DNA from: an uncultured Winogradskyella sp.
Lineage (GTDB): Bacteria; Bacteroidota; Bacteroidia; Flavobacteriales; Flavobacteriaceae
Direction of reading: 5' to 3'
DNA length: 64,000 nt
Assembly (NCBI RefSeq): GCF_947501905.1
Contig: NZ_CANMXL010000002.1
Coordinates: 434,001 to 498,000 of the forward strand
Numbering within the stretch: the first letter of the stretch is position 1; each line of letters begins with the position of its first letter. The notes under the pieces were generated by a model. It had not been told where the DNA came from, did not search any database, and saw only the letters and a program-made list of their open reading frames with translations. The position numbers and the translations under genes were made by a program. Positions 53,183 through 61,889 of the stretch are shown piece by piece.

Positions 53183-53962
53183 AATTTTTAATTTAATGGA
53201 TTAATTTAAATAGATTAATAAATGATTAATTAACAAAACATAAATTTTTATGTTTAACTTTTATATAATTCTCAATCAATAAAGAAAGAGGTTACAATAC
53301 CTTTAAAATGCTTATAATCTTTTAACGATTACAATACACTATCATCATTAATATATTCTCGAGGGACAGAATAACTTTTCTTCATAATTATTTCGTCTTA
53401 AAAGTATTTGAAAAAGTGCTAAAACACATATCAAAAACTGTTACGAAACAATGAACATAACATTAAATTTTTGGGGGATATAAAATTCAATTCACTTGCT
53501 TAAAAAGTGAGTTCAAAAGAAAATTAATTAATTGATTAATAGCTTTTAATGTTTAAATTTCCAATTACAGAAACTTCAACATTACAAATGTATACTTTAT
53601 TACTTTAGACCAATAGTCTTTGAACGAATATTTAATCTTTTTGTCGAAAAATCGTTAAAAAAATAAATTATCGTTAGTATATGTTATTAAAATATAACAA
53701 TGATTGAATTATTATCAACATTAAAGGAAAGCTTAATAGCTGATAATTAATAAGGTAAGGATTAAAAAGATTTCTTTTCTTCAAAAATCTTACTATCCTT
53801 TTAAACTTTCAAAAAAGAATTATACCACCAAATGCGAAAACCTTATAGTTAATAAATAGAACCCTCTTGTTAATAACAAATGCTTAAACCAAGTTCTTTT
53901 TATAGTAGTGAAAAATGAAAAAAAATTATCTTTGGGCTTTCGCTAATTTAACACAACACAAA
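53183..53962. other. Long gene-free spacer between the curli cluster and glutamine synthetase
   Basis: The 780 bases are very AT-rich and hold no supported ORF (an open frame at 53915 is only the upstream extension of the glutamine synthetase gene). One imperfect stem-loop lies at 53757-53800 (AAGGATTAAAAAGATTT with AAATCTTACTATCCTT). The promoters of both divergent units, and so perhaps curli regulatory sites, should lie here, but no box can be called safely. Confidence 0.5.
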
Positions 53963-54976
53963 ATGAGCAAATCCAAGTTAGAATATATTTGGTTAGACGG
54001 TTACAAACCAACACAAAACATGAGAAGTAAAACTAAAGTTGAAGACAACTTTAGTGGCAAATTAGAAGACTGCCCGATATGGTCTTTTGATGGTTCATCA
54101 ACAAAACAAGCAGAAGGTGGATCCTCGGATTGTCTATTAAAACCAGTTGCCATTTATCCTGACCCAGCACGTAATGATGGATACTTAGTAATGACAGAGG
54201 TTTTAAATGCAGATGGCACACCACATGAATCTAATGGTCGTGCAACTATTGACGATGATGATAACGACTTTTGGTTTGGTTTTGAGCAAGAGTACTTTAT
54301 TATGGATAAGGACACTCAATTACCTCTAGGATTCCCAATTGGTGGTTATCCTGGACCTCAAGGCATGTATTACTGTTCTGTTGGCGGTAGAAATACACAT
54401 GGTAGAGATTTTGTTGAAGAGCATGCAGATTTATGTATTGCTGCTGGATTAAATTTTGAAGGCATCAATCAAGAGGTAGCATCTGGTCAGTGGGAATTTC
54501 AATTATTTGCCAAAGGTGCCAAAAAAGCTGGTGATGAAATATGGGTAGCTCGTTATTTATTGGATCGTTTGACAGAGCAATATGGCTACTATATAGAATA
54601 CCACCCAAAACCTGTAAAAGGCGATTGGAATGGTTCTGGTATGCATGCCAACTTCTCAAACACTGTTTTAAGAACATGTGGTTCTCAAGAAACTTATGAA
54701 AAAATATGTGAAGCTTTTAGACCGGTTGTAAAAGAACACATGGCCGTTTATGGTGAATATAACGATCAGCGTCTAACTGGATTACATGAAACAGCTCATG
54801 TAGACGATTTTTCTTATGGTGTCTCTGACAGAGGAGCATCAATCCGTATTCCTATTATTACTGTAGAAAAAGGTTGGAAAGGCTGGCTAGAAGACCGTAG
54901 ACCTGCATCTAATGGTGATCCATATAAAATTGCTGGACGAATCGTTAAGACAGTTAAATCTGCTAATATTTCGTAG
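53963..54976 (+). CDS. glnA: Glutamine synthetase, type II (eukaryote-like)
   Basis: The enzyme makes glutamine from glutamate, ammonia and ATP. The ATG at 53963 (MSKSKLEYIWLDGYKPTQNM) gives 337 residues, the short GSII length; bacterial GSI is about 470. Family segments are CPIWSFDGSSTKQAEG, the Mg/ATP site WFGFEQEYFI, WNGSGMHAN, LTGLHETA, SYGVSDRGASIRIP and WLEDRRPASNGDPY. The open frame extends back to 53915 but the ATG with GSII-like start is preferred. No adenylylation site as in GSI is expected. A terminator follows and no partner genes are adjacent. Confidence 0.93.
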   Translation: MSKSKLEYIWLDGYKPTQNMRSKTKVEDNFSGKLEDCPIWSFDGSSTKQAEGGSSDCLLKPVAIYPDPARNDGYLVMTEVLNADGTPHESNGRATIDDDDNDFWFGFEQEYFIMDKDTQLPLGFPIGGYPGPQGMYYCSVGGRNTHGRDFVEEHADLCIAAGLNFEGINQEVASGQWEFQLFAKGAKKAGDEIWVARYLLDRLTEQYGYYIEYHPKPVKGDWNGSGMHANFSNTVLRTCGSQETYEKICEAFRPVVKEHMAVYGEYNDQRLTGLHETAHVDDFSYGVSDRGASIRIPIITVEKGWKGWLEDRRPASNGDPYKIAGRIVKTVKSANIS

Positions 54977-54995
54977 TGAAATTTATATATAAATT

Positions 54996-55026
54996 AAAAA
55001 GCGATCCAAATGGGTCGCTTTTTTTA
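54996..55026 (+). terminator. Terminator of the glutamine synthetase gene
   Basis: The stem AAAAAGCGATCC/GGGTCGCTTTTT has one mismatch and a T-run, 20 bases after the stop codon. Confidence 0.85.
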
Positions 55027-55044
55027 TAACCAATATTTATTTTC

Positions 55045-55992
55045 TTAGCTAAAAGCCAATCCTATAAATATTAGGTATGCTATAAAAAGTAATAATCCTT
55101 TACGGCGCCCAATAGTAAATCTCTTACCTAAAAACACTAACGGTATAAGGATAGCAGCAAAGCAAATCATCCAAAATATATTTGTAGATAAAATCATAGA
55201 AGATTCTACAACTATTGGTTTTATCATTGCCGTAAGTCCTAAAACAGACGCAATATTAAATATGTTAGACCCAATTAAATTACCTAAAGAAATGGCTTTT
55301 TCTTTTTTAAGAGCAGCTATGACAGAGGCTGCTAATTCTGGCACACTTGTGCCAATAGCTATTACTGTTACAGATATAGCATAATCACTTATACCTACAG
55401 ATTTAGCAAAACCCTTTGCTCCATCTACCAACCACTCAGAACCATAGTATAAACCTGCTGCGCCAATAATAAGCCAAATACCAATTTTAAAATTTGAAAT
55501 AACTGCCAAGCTTTCATCTACTTCTTCTGCGATACTCGCTTTTGTTTTCTTTCGAGAATCTCTAATTAACAAAAACAGGAATCCAATTAAAATAGCAAAT
55601 AATATTGCGCCTTCAATTGCAGAAAGCATATTATCATTATTAAGAAAGAAATACAATGCAAATGACATAAACATAAGCATTGGCCAATTGAGTTTATAAA
55701 ACTCTCTATCTACTATTAATGGAGAAATTATAGCAGTAATCCCCAAAACCAAACCTATATTGGCAATATTAGAACCTATTACATTTCCTAAAGCTATATC
55801 ACTTACACCATCTAATGCAGCTTGTAAACTCACTAACAACTCTGGTGCCGATGTTGCAAAAGATACAACTGTCATACCAATTACAAGTTTAGACAGCTTG
55901 AGTTTAAAAGATAATCCTATAGATGCTCTTACTAAAAATTCTCCACCAACGACTAGTAAAATCAATCCTAGGATTATTAGCAATACATTCAT
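55045..55992 (-). CDS. Calcium/sodium (cation) antiporter, YrbG-like
   Basis: The 315-residue inner-membrane protein is a CaCA-superfamily exchanger. It has about 10 helices and two inverted alpha-repeats, each with the conserved GxGNxxGSN-like signature: ALGNVIGSNIANIGLVLG (first) and SLGNLIGSNIFNIASVLG (second), together with the TSAPELLVS and TSVPELAAS segments. It exchanges Ca2+ (or another cation) against Na+ or H+. It is convergent with glutamine synthetase. Confidence 0.93.
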   Translation of the reverse strand: MNVLLIILGLILLVVGGEFLVRASIGLSFKLKLSKLVIGMTVVSFATSAPELLVSLQAALDGVSDIALGNVIGSNIANIGLVLGITAIISPLIVDREFYKLNWPMLMFMSFALYFFLNNDNMLSAIEGAILFAILIGFLFLLIRDSRKKTKASIAEEVDESLAVISNFKIGIWLIIGAAGLYYGSEWLVDGAKGFAKSVGISDYAISVTVIAIGTSVPELAASVIAALKKEKAISLGNLIGSNIFNIASVLGLTAMIKPIVVESSMILSTNIFWMICFAAILIPLVFLGKRFTIGRRKGLLLFIAYLIFIGLAFS

Positions 55993-56081
55993 TTACATTC
56001 AATTTTTTGCGAAGATAGTATTTCCTTTTCAACTATATCTTCTATTCTTTTAAAGGATTAAAACTAAATTTTAAGTTAAAT

Positions 56082-56097
56082 AACTATAAAAATAGTT
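56082..56097. promoter_or_regulatory. BlaI-type operator, upstream copy
   Basis: The perfect dyad AACTAT-AAAA-ATAGTT is repeated exactly 20 bp downstream (56102-56117). Two copies two helical turns apart, directly before blaI, suggest autorepression. Confidence 0.75.
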
Positions 56098-56101
56098 TGA
56101 T

Positions 56102-56117
56102 AACTATAAAAATAGTT
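56102..56117. promoter_or_regulatory. BlaI-type operator, downstream copy touching the -7 box
   Basis: This is the second copy of AACTAT-AAAA-ATAGTT. Its end touches the perfect -7 box TATATTTG (56117-56124), so a bound repressor would block the promoter. Confidence 0.78.
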
Positions 56118-56124
56118 ATATTTG
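56117..56124 (+). promoter_or_regulatory. -7 promoter box of the blaI-M56 operon
   Basis: TATATTTG matches TAnnTTTG perfectly, 32 bases before the blaI ATG. Confidence 0.72.
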
Positions 56125-56155
56125 AAACGTATTCATCAATAAAAAAATATAGCAC

Positions 56156-56515
56156 ATGCAAAAACTAACAAATAAAGAAGAGGAAATAATGCACATTTTG
56201 TGGCAATTAGAAAAAGCGTTTGTTAAAGATGTTTTGGCAGAAATTAAAGAAGATAAGCCCCACTACAATACATTATCGACAATTATTAGACATCTTGAAG
56301 AAAAAGGTTATGTTGCATACAATGCTTATGGAAAGACTCACCAATATTATCCTATTGTTAGCAAAGAAGCTTATAAAGCTAAATTTATGAATACTGCCAT
56401 TGCCCACTATTTTAATAACTCATATAAAAACATGGTGTCGTTTTTTGCTAAAGAAGAAAAAATTAGTGTTGAAGAGCTTAAAGAAATTATAGAATTAATA
56501 GAGAAAAAGAAATAA
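56156..56515 (+). CDS. BlaI/MecI/CopY-family transcriptional repressor
   Basis: The 119-residue winged-helix protein has EEEIMHILWQLEKAFVKDVL and the recognition-helix region YNTLSTIIRHLEEKGYVAY, as in BlaI/MecI, and a C-terminal helical dimerisation part (ISVEELKEIIELIEKK). It starts the operon that also carries the M56 sensor-protease, whose ATG is 1 base after its stop. Two identical operators overlap the promoter, so it should repress its own operon until the M56 protease inactivates it. No beta-lactamase gene is near, so the signal is probably not a beta-lactam. Confidence 0.9.
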   Translation: MQKLTNKEEEIMHILWQLEKAFVKDVLAEIKEDKPHYNTLSTIIRHLEEKGYVAYNAYGKTHQYYPIVSKEAYKAKFMNTAIAHYFNNSYKNMVSFFAKEEKISVEELKEIIELIEKKK

Positions 56516-56516
56516 G

Positions 56517-59144
56517 ATGGATTACTTATTAAAATCTAGTGCCTTGCTCCTTTTAATGTATTTGGGCTATACCTTTTTTTTAAAAAAAGAAACTTTTTTT
56601 AATCATAACAGATGGTTTCTATTAGCTGGTCTTGTAACCGCATTGGTATTACCATTAATAGTTATTCCGGTATATATTACTATTGAGCCAATTACAATAG
56701 TAGAAACTCCTACATTTTATGCTAACACCTATGCAGAAATTATTCCTAATGAGAAACCCTTTGATTGGCTACAATTATTAACTAATATCTATACTATAGG
56801 TCTAGTCGTGTTTTTTATACAGTTTGTATTACAATTTGGCTCTTTAGCATTTCTTTTGCTTAAAAACTCAAAAGATAAGGATGGCATTTACACTTATGTG
56901 ATTGTAAAAAATAAAATCTCTCCATTTTCATTTTTTAAATGGATTGTTTACAACCCAAACTTATTTTCGGATGAAGAATTAAAACTAATACTTAATCACG
57001 AAAAAGTACATGTACGCCAATGGCATTCTATGGATATTATTATATCTAGACTCACTTGTGTCATATTTTGGTTTAACCCGTTTACATGGCTATACCATAA
57101 AGACATTCAGCAAAATTTAGAGTATATAGCAGATGCTAATGCCCAGAATGCATCAAACTCAGAAACCGATTATCAACGCTTACTTTTAAAAACAAGTGTC
57201 GGTGATAACACTATAAATCTTACATCAAATTTTTATAATTCATTAATCAAAAAACGAATCATCATGTTACAAAAACAACCATCAAAGTCAATTAATCGTT
57301 GGAAGTCTATTTTTATTTTACCGCTTTTTGTGATTTTCTTAATGAGCTTTAACACTAAGGAAGTATATATAGAAGCTGAATCTGCAAAAAACAATGAGAA
57401 AAAAACTATTGAGTTTATAGTTACCAAAAACACTTCAGATAATGAACTGTACAATATGTCTGAAGCTGTATCTAAAAAAGGAGGGACTTTAAACTTTAGT
57501 GATATAAAAAGGAATAGTCGTAATGAGATTACTAACGTTTATGTAAACTTTTTTAACCATAGTTATGTTGGTGGAGATTCTAAATCTCCAATAGAATCTT
57601 TTATTGTATACAAACAACTTTATGGCAATCAAGGAGGATATGTTGGAACTCCGGAGGGAGCTACAATTCATTTTAAAAACAACAATATACCAAACAAAAA
57701 AGATATCGATGCCTTAGAAAAGGATATGATAGAGTTGGGAATGTTCACAAAACTAATAGAAGTCGTTTTTTCTAAAAGTACTTCTGACAAAGAATTAAAC
57801 AAAATTAAATCTGAATTAGCAAAGCAGGATATAATAATGACCATCAATGAAATTGAAAGAAATTCTGATGGCATAATTACAGAAATTGACTTGTCTTTCA
57901 AGTTTAATGAAGGCATGACCAATTACAAAGCAGAAGATAGTGATGGTATAAAGCCATTTTATTTTAAAACTGATAATAATGGTTCCGTTAGCGTTGGCCC
58001 AATAACAAATAAAGTAATAGAAATCATTGAAGAACCTGAAGTCATAGAAATTATTGAAGTTGAAGGGGAACCTATCATCGAAATCATTGAGGAAGTTGAG
58101 GAAATTGAGGAAATTGAAGACGATACAAAACAAAACAGATTCATTATTCATGATGCTGAAAATGAAGTTGAAATTGAAGCTGATTCTATAGTCATTGTTG
58201 AAGGTCAACCAAAAGTCAGAGCATCATATACATATATTTCTAATGACACTATAGTTGTTAATAGACCAGTAACGGCAACAGTTAAAGCTAATGGTAATGT
58301 TAAGGTTAGATCAAATAGTTTCACAATTAAAACAGACTCTGTTAATTATAAAAATTCTTTCAAAATTAGAAACTCCAAAAACACAGATCCAATTTATATT
58401 TTAAATGGTAAACGCATATCTAAAAAAGAGTTTCAAAAAATAAACTCTAACAAAATTAAAACTGTGGATGTGCTCAAAGATAAATCTGCAATAAAATTAT
58501 ACGGTAAGGCTGCAAAAGATGGTGTTGTTGTAATTAATACCGAAGAAAAGGGACCATGGAAAATATCAACTAAAGTCAACTCAATAAATTCTTATAAAGA
58601 AGCATCTAGTGATGAAATAAAGCAGTTAATTGCTTCTGGCAAAAAACCAGTAATTGTGATTGATAATGAAGTCATGGGAAATATAAAAATAAAAGATATT
58701 GATTATGATGTTGCTAAATCAGTTAGCATTTTAAAAGGAGAAGGAGCCATAAACTTATTTGGAAAAAAAGCCAAAGACGGGGCTATAGTAATTTTTACTA
58801 AAGACTATAAAGTAAAGCATGATAAAAGTAATCACAAAGTACATGTCCAATCTATTGTTTATGCAGATGATGATGTATCTGAAAGTGCAATTTTATACTA
58901 TGTAACGAAAGACACCTCAGATGAAGAGTTAAAGCAATATAAAAGCAAATTAGCTGAACAGAACATCACAGCAAAATTTAATAAAATAAAGCGCAATGAT
59001 GCTGGTGAGATTACTAGTATCAAAATTTCATTATCCGATAAAAATGGTGCTAAATCTAGTGCAAGCTGGAAAGACGATGATGGGATTTCAAAAATACTAG
59101 TAGGTAAAAAAGGGAATAAACTTATCACTTCTTCCAGCTACTAA
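56517..59144 (+). CDS. M56 (BlaR1-type) sensor-protease with repeated periplasmic modules
   Basis: The 875-residue inner-membrane protein has several N-terminal helices and an M56 metallopeptidase domain with the zinc motif His161-EKVH-165 (LNHEKVHVRQWHS) and a downstream helix (YIADANAQNASNSETDYQRLL). The C-terminal 600 residues, probably periplasmic, hold three copies of a ~55-residue repeat (about 298-350, 414-470, 792-845; core [VS]TKxTSDxEL and RNxxGEIT), an acidic Ile/Glu-rich stretch (about 500-540) and two TonB-plug-like segments (about 624-672 and 710-760; PIYILNGKRISKKEFQ, KPVIVIDNEVMG). It probably senses an envelope signal and relieves BlaI repression by cleavage. Confidence 0.85.
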   Translation: MDYLLKSSALLLLMYLGYTFFLKKETFFNHNRWFLLAGLVTALVLPLIVIPVYITIEPITIVETPTFYANTYAEIIPNEKPFDWLQLLTNIYTIGLVVFFIQFVLQFGSLAFLLLKNSKDKDGIYTYVIVKNKISPFSFFKWIVYNPNLFSDEELKLILNHEKVHVRQWHSMDIIISRLTCVIFWFNPFTWLYHKDIQQNLEYIADANAQNASNSETDYQRLLLKTSVGDNTINLTSNFYNSLIKKRIIMLQKQPSKSINRWKSIFILPLFVIFLMSFNTKEVYIEAESAKNNEKKTIEFIVTKNTSDNELYNMSEAVSKKGGTLNFSDIKRNSRNEITNVYVNFFNHSYVGGDSKSPIESFIVYKQLYGNQGGYVGTPEGATIHFKNNNIPNKKDIDALEKDMIELGMFTKLIEVVFSKSTSDKELNKIKSELAKQDIIMTINEIERNSDGIITEIDLSFKFNEGMTNYKAEDSDGIKPFYFKTDNNGSVSVGPITNKVIEIIEEPEVIEIIEVEGEPIIEIIEEVEEIEEIEDDTKQNRFIIHDAENEVEIEADSIVIVEGQPKVRASYTYISNDTIVVNRPVTATVKANGNVKVRSNSFTIKTDSVNYKNSFKIRNSKNTDPIYILNGKRISKKEFQKINSNKIKTVDVLKDKSAIKLYGKAAKDGVVVINTEEKGPWKISTKVNSINSYKEASSDEIKQLIASGKKPVIVIDNEVMGNIKIKDIDYDVAKSVSILKGEGAINLFGKKAKDGAIVIFTKDYKVKHDKSNHKVHVQSIVYADDDVSESAILYYVTKDTSDEELKQYKSKLAEQNITAKFNKIKRNDAGEITSIKISLSDKNGAKSSASWKDDDGISKILVGKKGNKLITSSSY

Positions 59145-59147
59145 AAC

Positions 59148-59181
59148 AAAAAGCCTGAACTTAAATGTTCAGGCTTTTTTT
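59148..59181. terminator. Bidirectional terminator between the M56 and endonuclease genes
   Basis: The stem AAAAAGCCTGAAC/GTTCAGGCTTTTT with T-runs separates the two convergent genes. Confidence 0.9.
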
Positions 59182-61174
59182 ATTTAATCACTAAGCGTCT
59201 CGTCTCAGTTTTGTTAGCATCGGTAAACTTTAATAAGTACAAACCTGAAGACAAACTAAAATCAACCCTATGAGAACTATCTGGTTTTAATGTTTTAATT
59301 TTTCGGCCTTCAATAGATAAAATCTCAATTATTGTTGATTCTGTTATGCCCTTAAACGTTAAGCTACTTTGTGTAGGGTTTGGATAAAACGAATATGCAT
59401 CTAACTCATCATCATTAGTACTTAAAGCCCCGTTAAAAACCATCCCAACTTTGTCTCCCCAAATGTAATCTACAAGGTCTGGTAAATCAACTAATGGATT
59501 TCTATTACGCTGCCACTCATATACAATGTTATTTCTATTCATTTCGTAATCATCCGGAACATCATCATCATGCCATTGCAAAATTGTAGCCAAATCGCCT
59601 AAATTACCCGTAGGAGAAGAACTCGGAAAGCCATTTACAATTTGTAAACCATTATATCTTAACTCTAAATATAACACACCACGAGCAACATCGCCTCTAA
59701 AACTAATTCCCACATCATTTATCACATCTATATTTGAAGGACCATTATACTCATCAGAATCAAAATTATTACTGTAATGTCTGTTACTTCTTCTACTATT
59801 CTCTCCAGCATCTGCAGCCTTTAATGCATGAGCATCAGAATTTGCATGTCTTAGTGAATCAGCATTTGTTGTTATAAATGTATTAATCCCTGTAGCAACA
59901 TCATCAAAATCGTCCCAATCATTAAAACCACCCCTAGATCTAGGAAATGTATGCTCCCTATTCCACTTCCCAGTACTAATTCCAGAATTTTGCTGGTCTA
60001 GCTTTGAGCGCCCTTGTTCTGTATAAACCAACCAAACCTGGTTAGAATTCTCAGGGTTTTGATCAGCAGTTTTTAGGATATTAAAAACATCAGCATAACT
60101 ATGTGTCCTAACAATGTTTGGGTCTGCAATAATTGCTTGTACTGCATCTCTTAAATCTTGACCTGATTTCCCGTTTAAGCTACTATAATAACCCGCTGGC
60201 TGCGTACTAGTCACCTGATTATAGGTTGGATTTAATGGTGTACCCCATGCAGCCATAGTAAAATCATTATCTACAACACGTACAGTTATTAAATTATTTG
60301 AAGCCACTATTGGCTCTACCAAACCTTGAAACTCTATAACAAGTTCTTCATCTCCTTCATCATTTGAATCATCTATAAGAGAAATAAAAGTACTAGCTGT
60401 ATTCTGACCGTTAGGAATTGTAATACTTGTAGAACCCGAAAAATCCGCAGATGTGAAAGTTCCATTATTAAGCAAAATATTAAATGTAACATCAGAAGTT
60501 ACATTCTGATCAGCCGTAAATGTAATTGTAAAGCTATCTCCTTCATTATACTCAGTTGGAGCAACAGAAATTTCTATAGTATTAAAAACTATTCCACTAC
60601 CATCGTTTAATGCTCTAGGTGTTGGTGTAGCAGCTATGTAAGTTCCATCATTTTGCCTTTGCAAAGACCTTGGATTAGAAGTCGTACCATTATCGTTGTA
60701 CTGAACTGTTTCACCTAAAAGACTAAGTAATACCGAATCATCGGCATCATTAGTATCGTATACTAATGCATCAATTAAATCTGTTTGTGTTGCAAGTGTT
60801 CCTTCTGGGAAATCATTTACTGAAGCCTGATATATAGCAACAGCATCAGCACCATTCTGAATACTATTATTTGGAATCACAACTTGGGGAAAAGGACTTA
60901 CCAATAAATTCCCAAGAACTAAAAGTCCATTACTATCCGTGGTGTATCCATTTAAGTCATATACTAAATAACTTGAATCACCTCCATTAGTAGAACCATT
61001 AAAAAACACCAAAATATATCCGTCAGTTGAAAAGTTTGGTGTCAGAGATTTTATTTCAATAAATTCTTTATCATCAGTACTAGGAGTGTCTGGGTCAATC
61101 TCATTAATTACAAGAACTTGTGATTGTGCAAAAAATGAAACTAAAAACAACAAGAGAAATGTAAAATTGCGCAT
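59180..61174 (-). CDS. Secreted endonuclease I with lamin-tail-like, Calx-beta and T9SS domains
   Basis: The 664-residue protein has a signal peptide (MRNFTFLLLFLVSFFAQSQ). An N-terminal lamin-tail-like domain (about 20-170; INEIDPDTPSTDDKEFIEIK, YILVFFNGSTNGGDSSY) precedes a Calx-beta domain (about 195-300; YNEGDSFTITFTADQNV) and an endonuclease I (NucM-type) domain with the catalytic His408 in WNREHTFPRSRG and HALKAADAGENSRRSNRHY. The C-terminus is a type IX sorting domain (YSFYPNPTQSSLTFKG). It should degrade extracellular DNA or RNA, as a nutrient source or for biofilm remodelling. Confidence 0.87.
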   Translation of the reverse strand: MRNFTFLLLFLVSFFAQSQVLVINEIDPDTPSTDDKEFIEIKSLTPNFSTDGYILVFFNGSTNGGDSSYLVYDLNGYTTDSNGLLVLGNLLVSPFPQVVIPNNSIQNGADAVAIYQASVNDFPEGTLATQTDLIDALVYDTNDADDSVLLSLLGETVQYNDNGTTSNPRSLQRQNDGTYIAATPTPRALNDGSGIVFNTIEISVAPTEYNEGDSFTITFTADQNVTSDVTFNILLNNGTFTSADFSGSTSITIPNGQNTASTFISLIDDSNDEGDEELVIEFQGLVEPIVASNNLITVRVVDNDFTMAAWGTPLNPTYNQVTSTQPAGYYSSLNGKSGQDLRDAVQAIIADPNIVRTHSYADVFNILKTADQNPENSNQVWLVYTEQGRSKLDQQNSGISTGKWNREHTFPRSRGGFNDWDDFDDVATGINTFITTNADSLRHANSDAHALKAADAGENSRRSNRHYSNNFDSDEYNGPSNIDVINDVGISFRGDVARGVLYLELRYNGLQIVNGFPSSSPTGNLGDLATILQWHDDDVPDDYEMNRNNIVYEWQRNRNPLVDLPDLVDYIWGDKVGMVFNGALSTNDDELDAYSFYPNPTQSSLTFKGITESTIIEILSIEGRKIKTLKPDSSHRVDFSLSSGLYLLKFTDANKTETRRLVIK

Positions 61175-61498
61175 ACTTAATTTTTTGCAAATATAAGCTT
61201 ATTAAGCACCGAATAATGTTAATTAACTATTATCAAATAGAAGTAAAAAAAATGACGCTACTTATCTTAAAAAAGTTCAGATAATAAAATTAAAAAAGAT
61301 CAAATCCACAAAAACAGCTGTTTTGAGCATAAAATTTCCCTTGAATTTTAAAAACAGCTCTTAAAACCCCCTTGAAATGTTTCAATTAACAACCAAATAC
61401 ATATTAAGTTATAATATATTAAAACATTAATCAAGACTAATGAGTTTCATTTTATAACTATTTAAATTTTTTTACTTATAAATTCATATTTAAATTCA

Positions 61499-61709
61499 TA
61501 GATTTTAGCAAAAGTGTTTGGCAGAAGGTTAATCGCCTATATATATTGAAAACTCAATCAAGAAATAAGAGTAAAATATTAACCTTTAAAAACATTAAAT
61601 CATGCTAACTATTGTAAAAGTCATTGTAGAAATTATATTCTCTATCTAGGACACCACCAGCCAATCAAAAAACGTAAAACTTAGCCAAAAAGCTAAGTTT
61701 TCTTTTTTT
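61499..61709 (+). ncRNA. Possible short transcript with a 15-codon hydrophobic frame and terminator
   Basis: The -7-like box TAGATTTT (61499-61506), an ATG-started frame of 15 codons (61602-61649, MLTIVKVIVEIIFSI) and a terminator stem AAACTTAGC/GCTAAGTTT with a T-rich tail (61677-61709) form a unit of about 190 nt. No other gene uses the terminator, since the next start is at 61737. The peptide is hydrophobic with two charged residues. Whether it is made is unknown. Confidence 0.3.
61677..61709 (+). terminator. Terminator with no annotated gene before it
   Basis: The stem AAACTTAGC/GCTAAGTTT with loop CAAAAA and T-rich tail ends a transcript that carries no ordinary gene. Confidence 0.8.
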
Positions 61710-61736
61710 AGATATATTTGAACATTAGTATATGTT

Positions 61737-61889
61737 ATGAAAAAAGGCGTTTTTAAAGGTTTAGCTAAAGTAAATAAGGTACTTCTACCTTCTTTCACTA
61801 AAAAGCAATTAGACATAACAAAAGCAAAGAAATGGCAATTAGCTATCATAGGATGGCGAGCTTATGTAACTATGAATGCTTTGGATTAA
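61737..61889 (+). CDS. Small conserved flavobacterial protein (50 aa)
   Basis: The frame encodes 50 residues (MKKGVFKGLAKVNKVLLPSF at the start, then QLDITKAKKWQLAIIGWRAY, end VTMNALD). It is very basic with a hydrophobic centre. Short proteins of this sequence type are common in flavobacteria and, from memory, are often labelled SsrA-binding protein in databases, which is doubtful as they are far shorter than SmpB (about 150 residues). It ends at the base before the convergent cytochrome gene stop. Confidence 0.7.
   Translation: MKKGVFKGLAKVNKVLLPSFTKKQLDITKAKKWQLAIIGWRAYVTMNALD

Larger units (their letters stand above)
61175..61736. other. Gene-poor AT-rich spacer with a possible small transcript
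   Basis: No ordinary gene is present. It holds a strong plus-strand terminator (61677-61709) after a 15-codon frame (61602-61649), suggesting a short transcribed unit; see the separate entry. Confidence 0.45.

Noticed and set aside
53915..53962. Extended N-terminus of glutamine synthetase
   Set aside because: The extra 16 residues do not resemble GSII, and the ATG at 53963 gives the normal family start.
57816..58208. Asn/Phe-rich minus-strand open frame inside the M56 gene
   Set aside because: It is an antisense shadow of the acidic and repeat-coding region of the M56 protein.
61646..61849. Minus-strand 67-codon frame
   Set aside because: It is antisense to the 50-aa plus-strand gene, whose sequence pattern is more credible.
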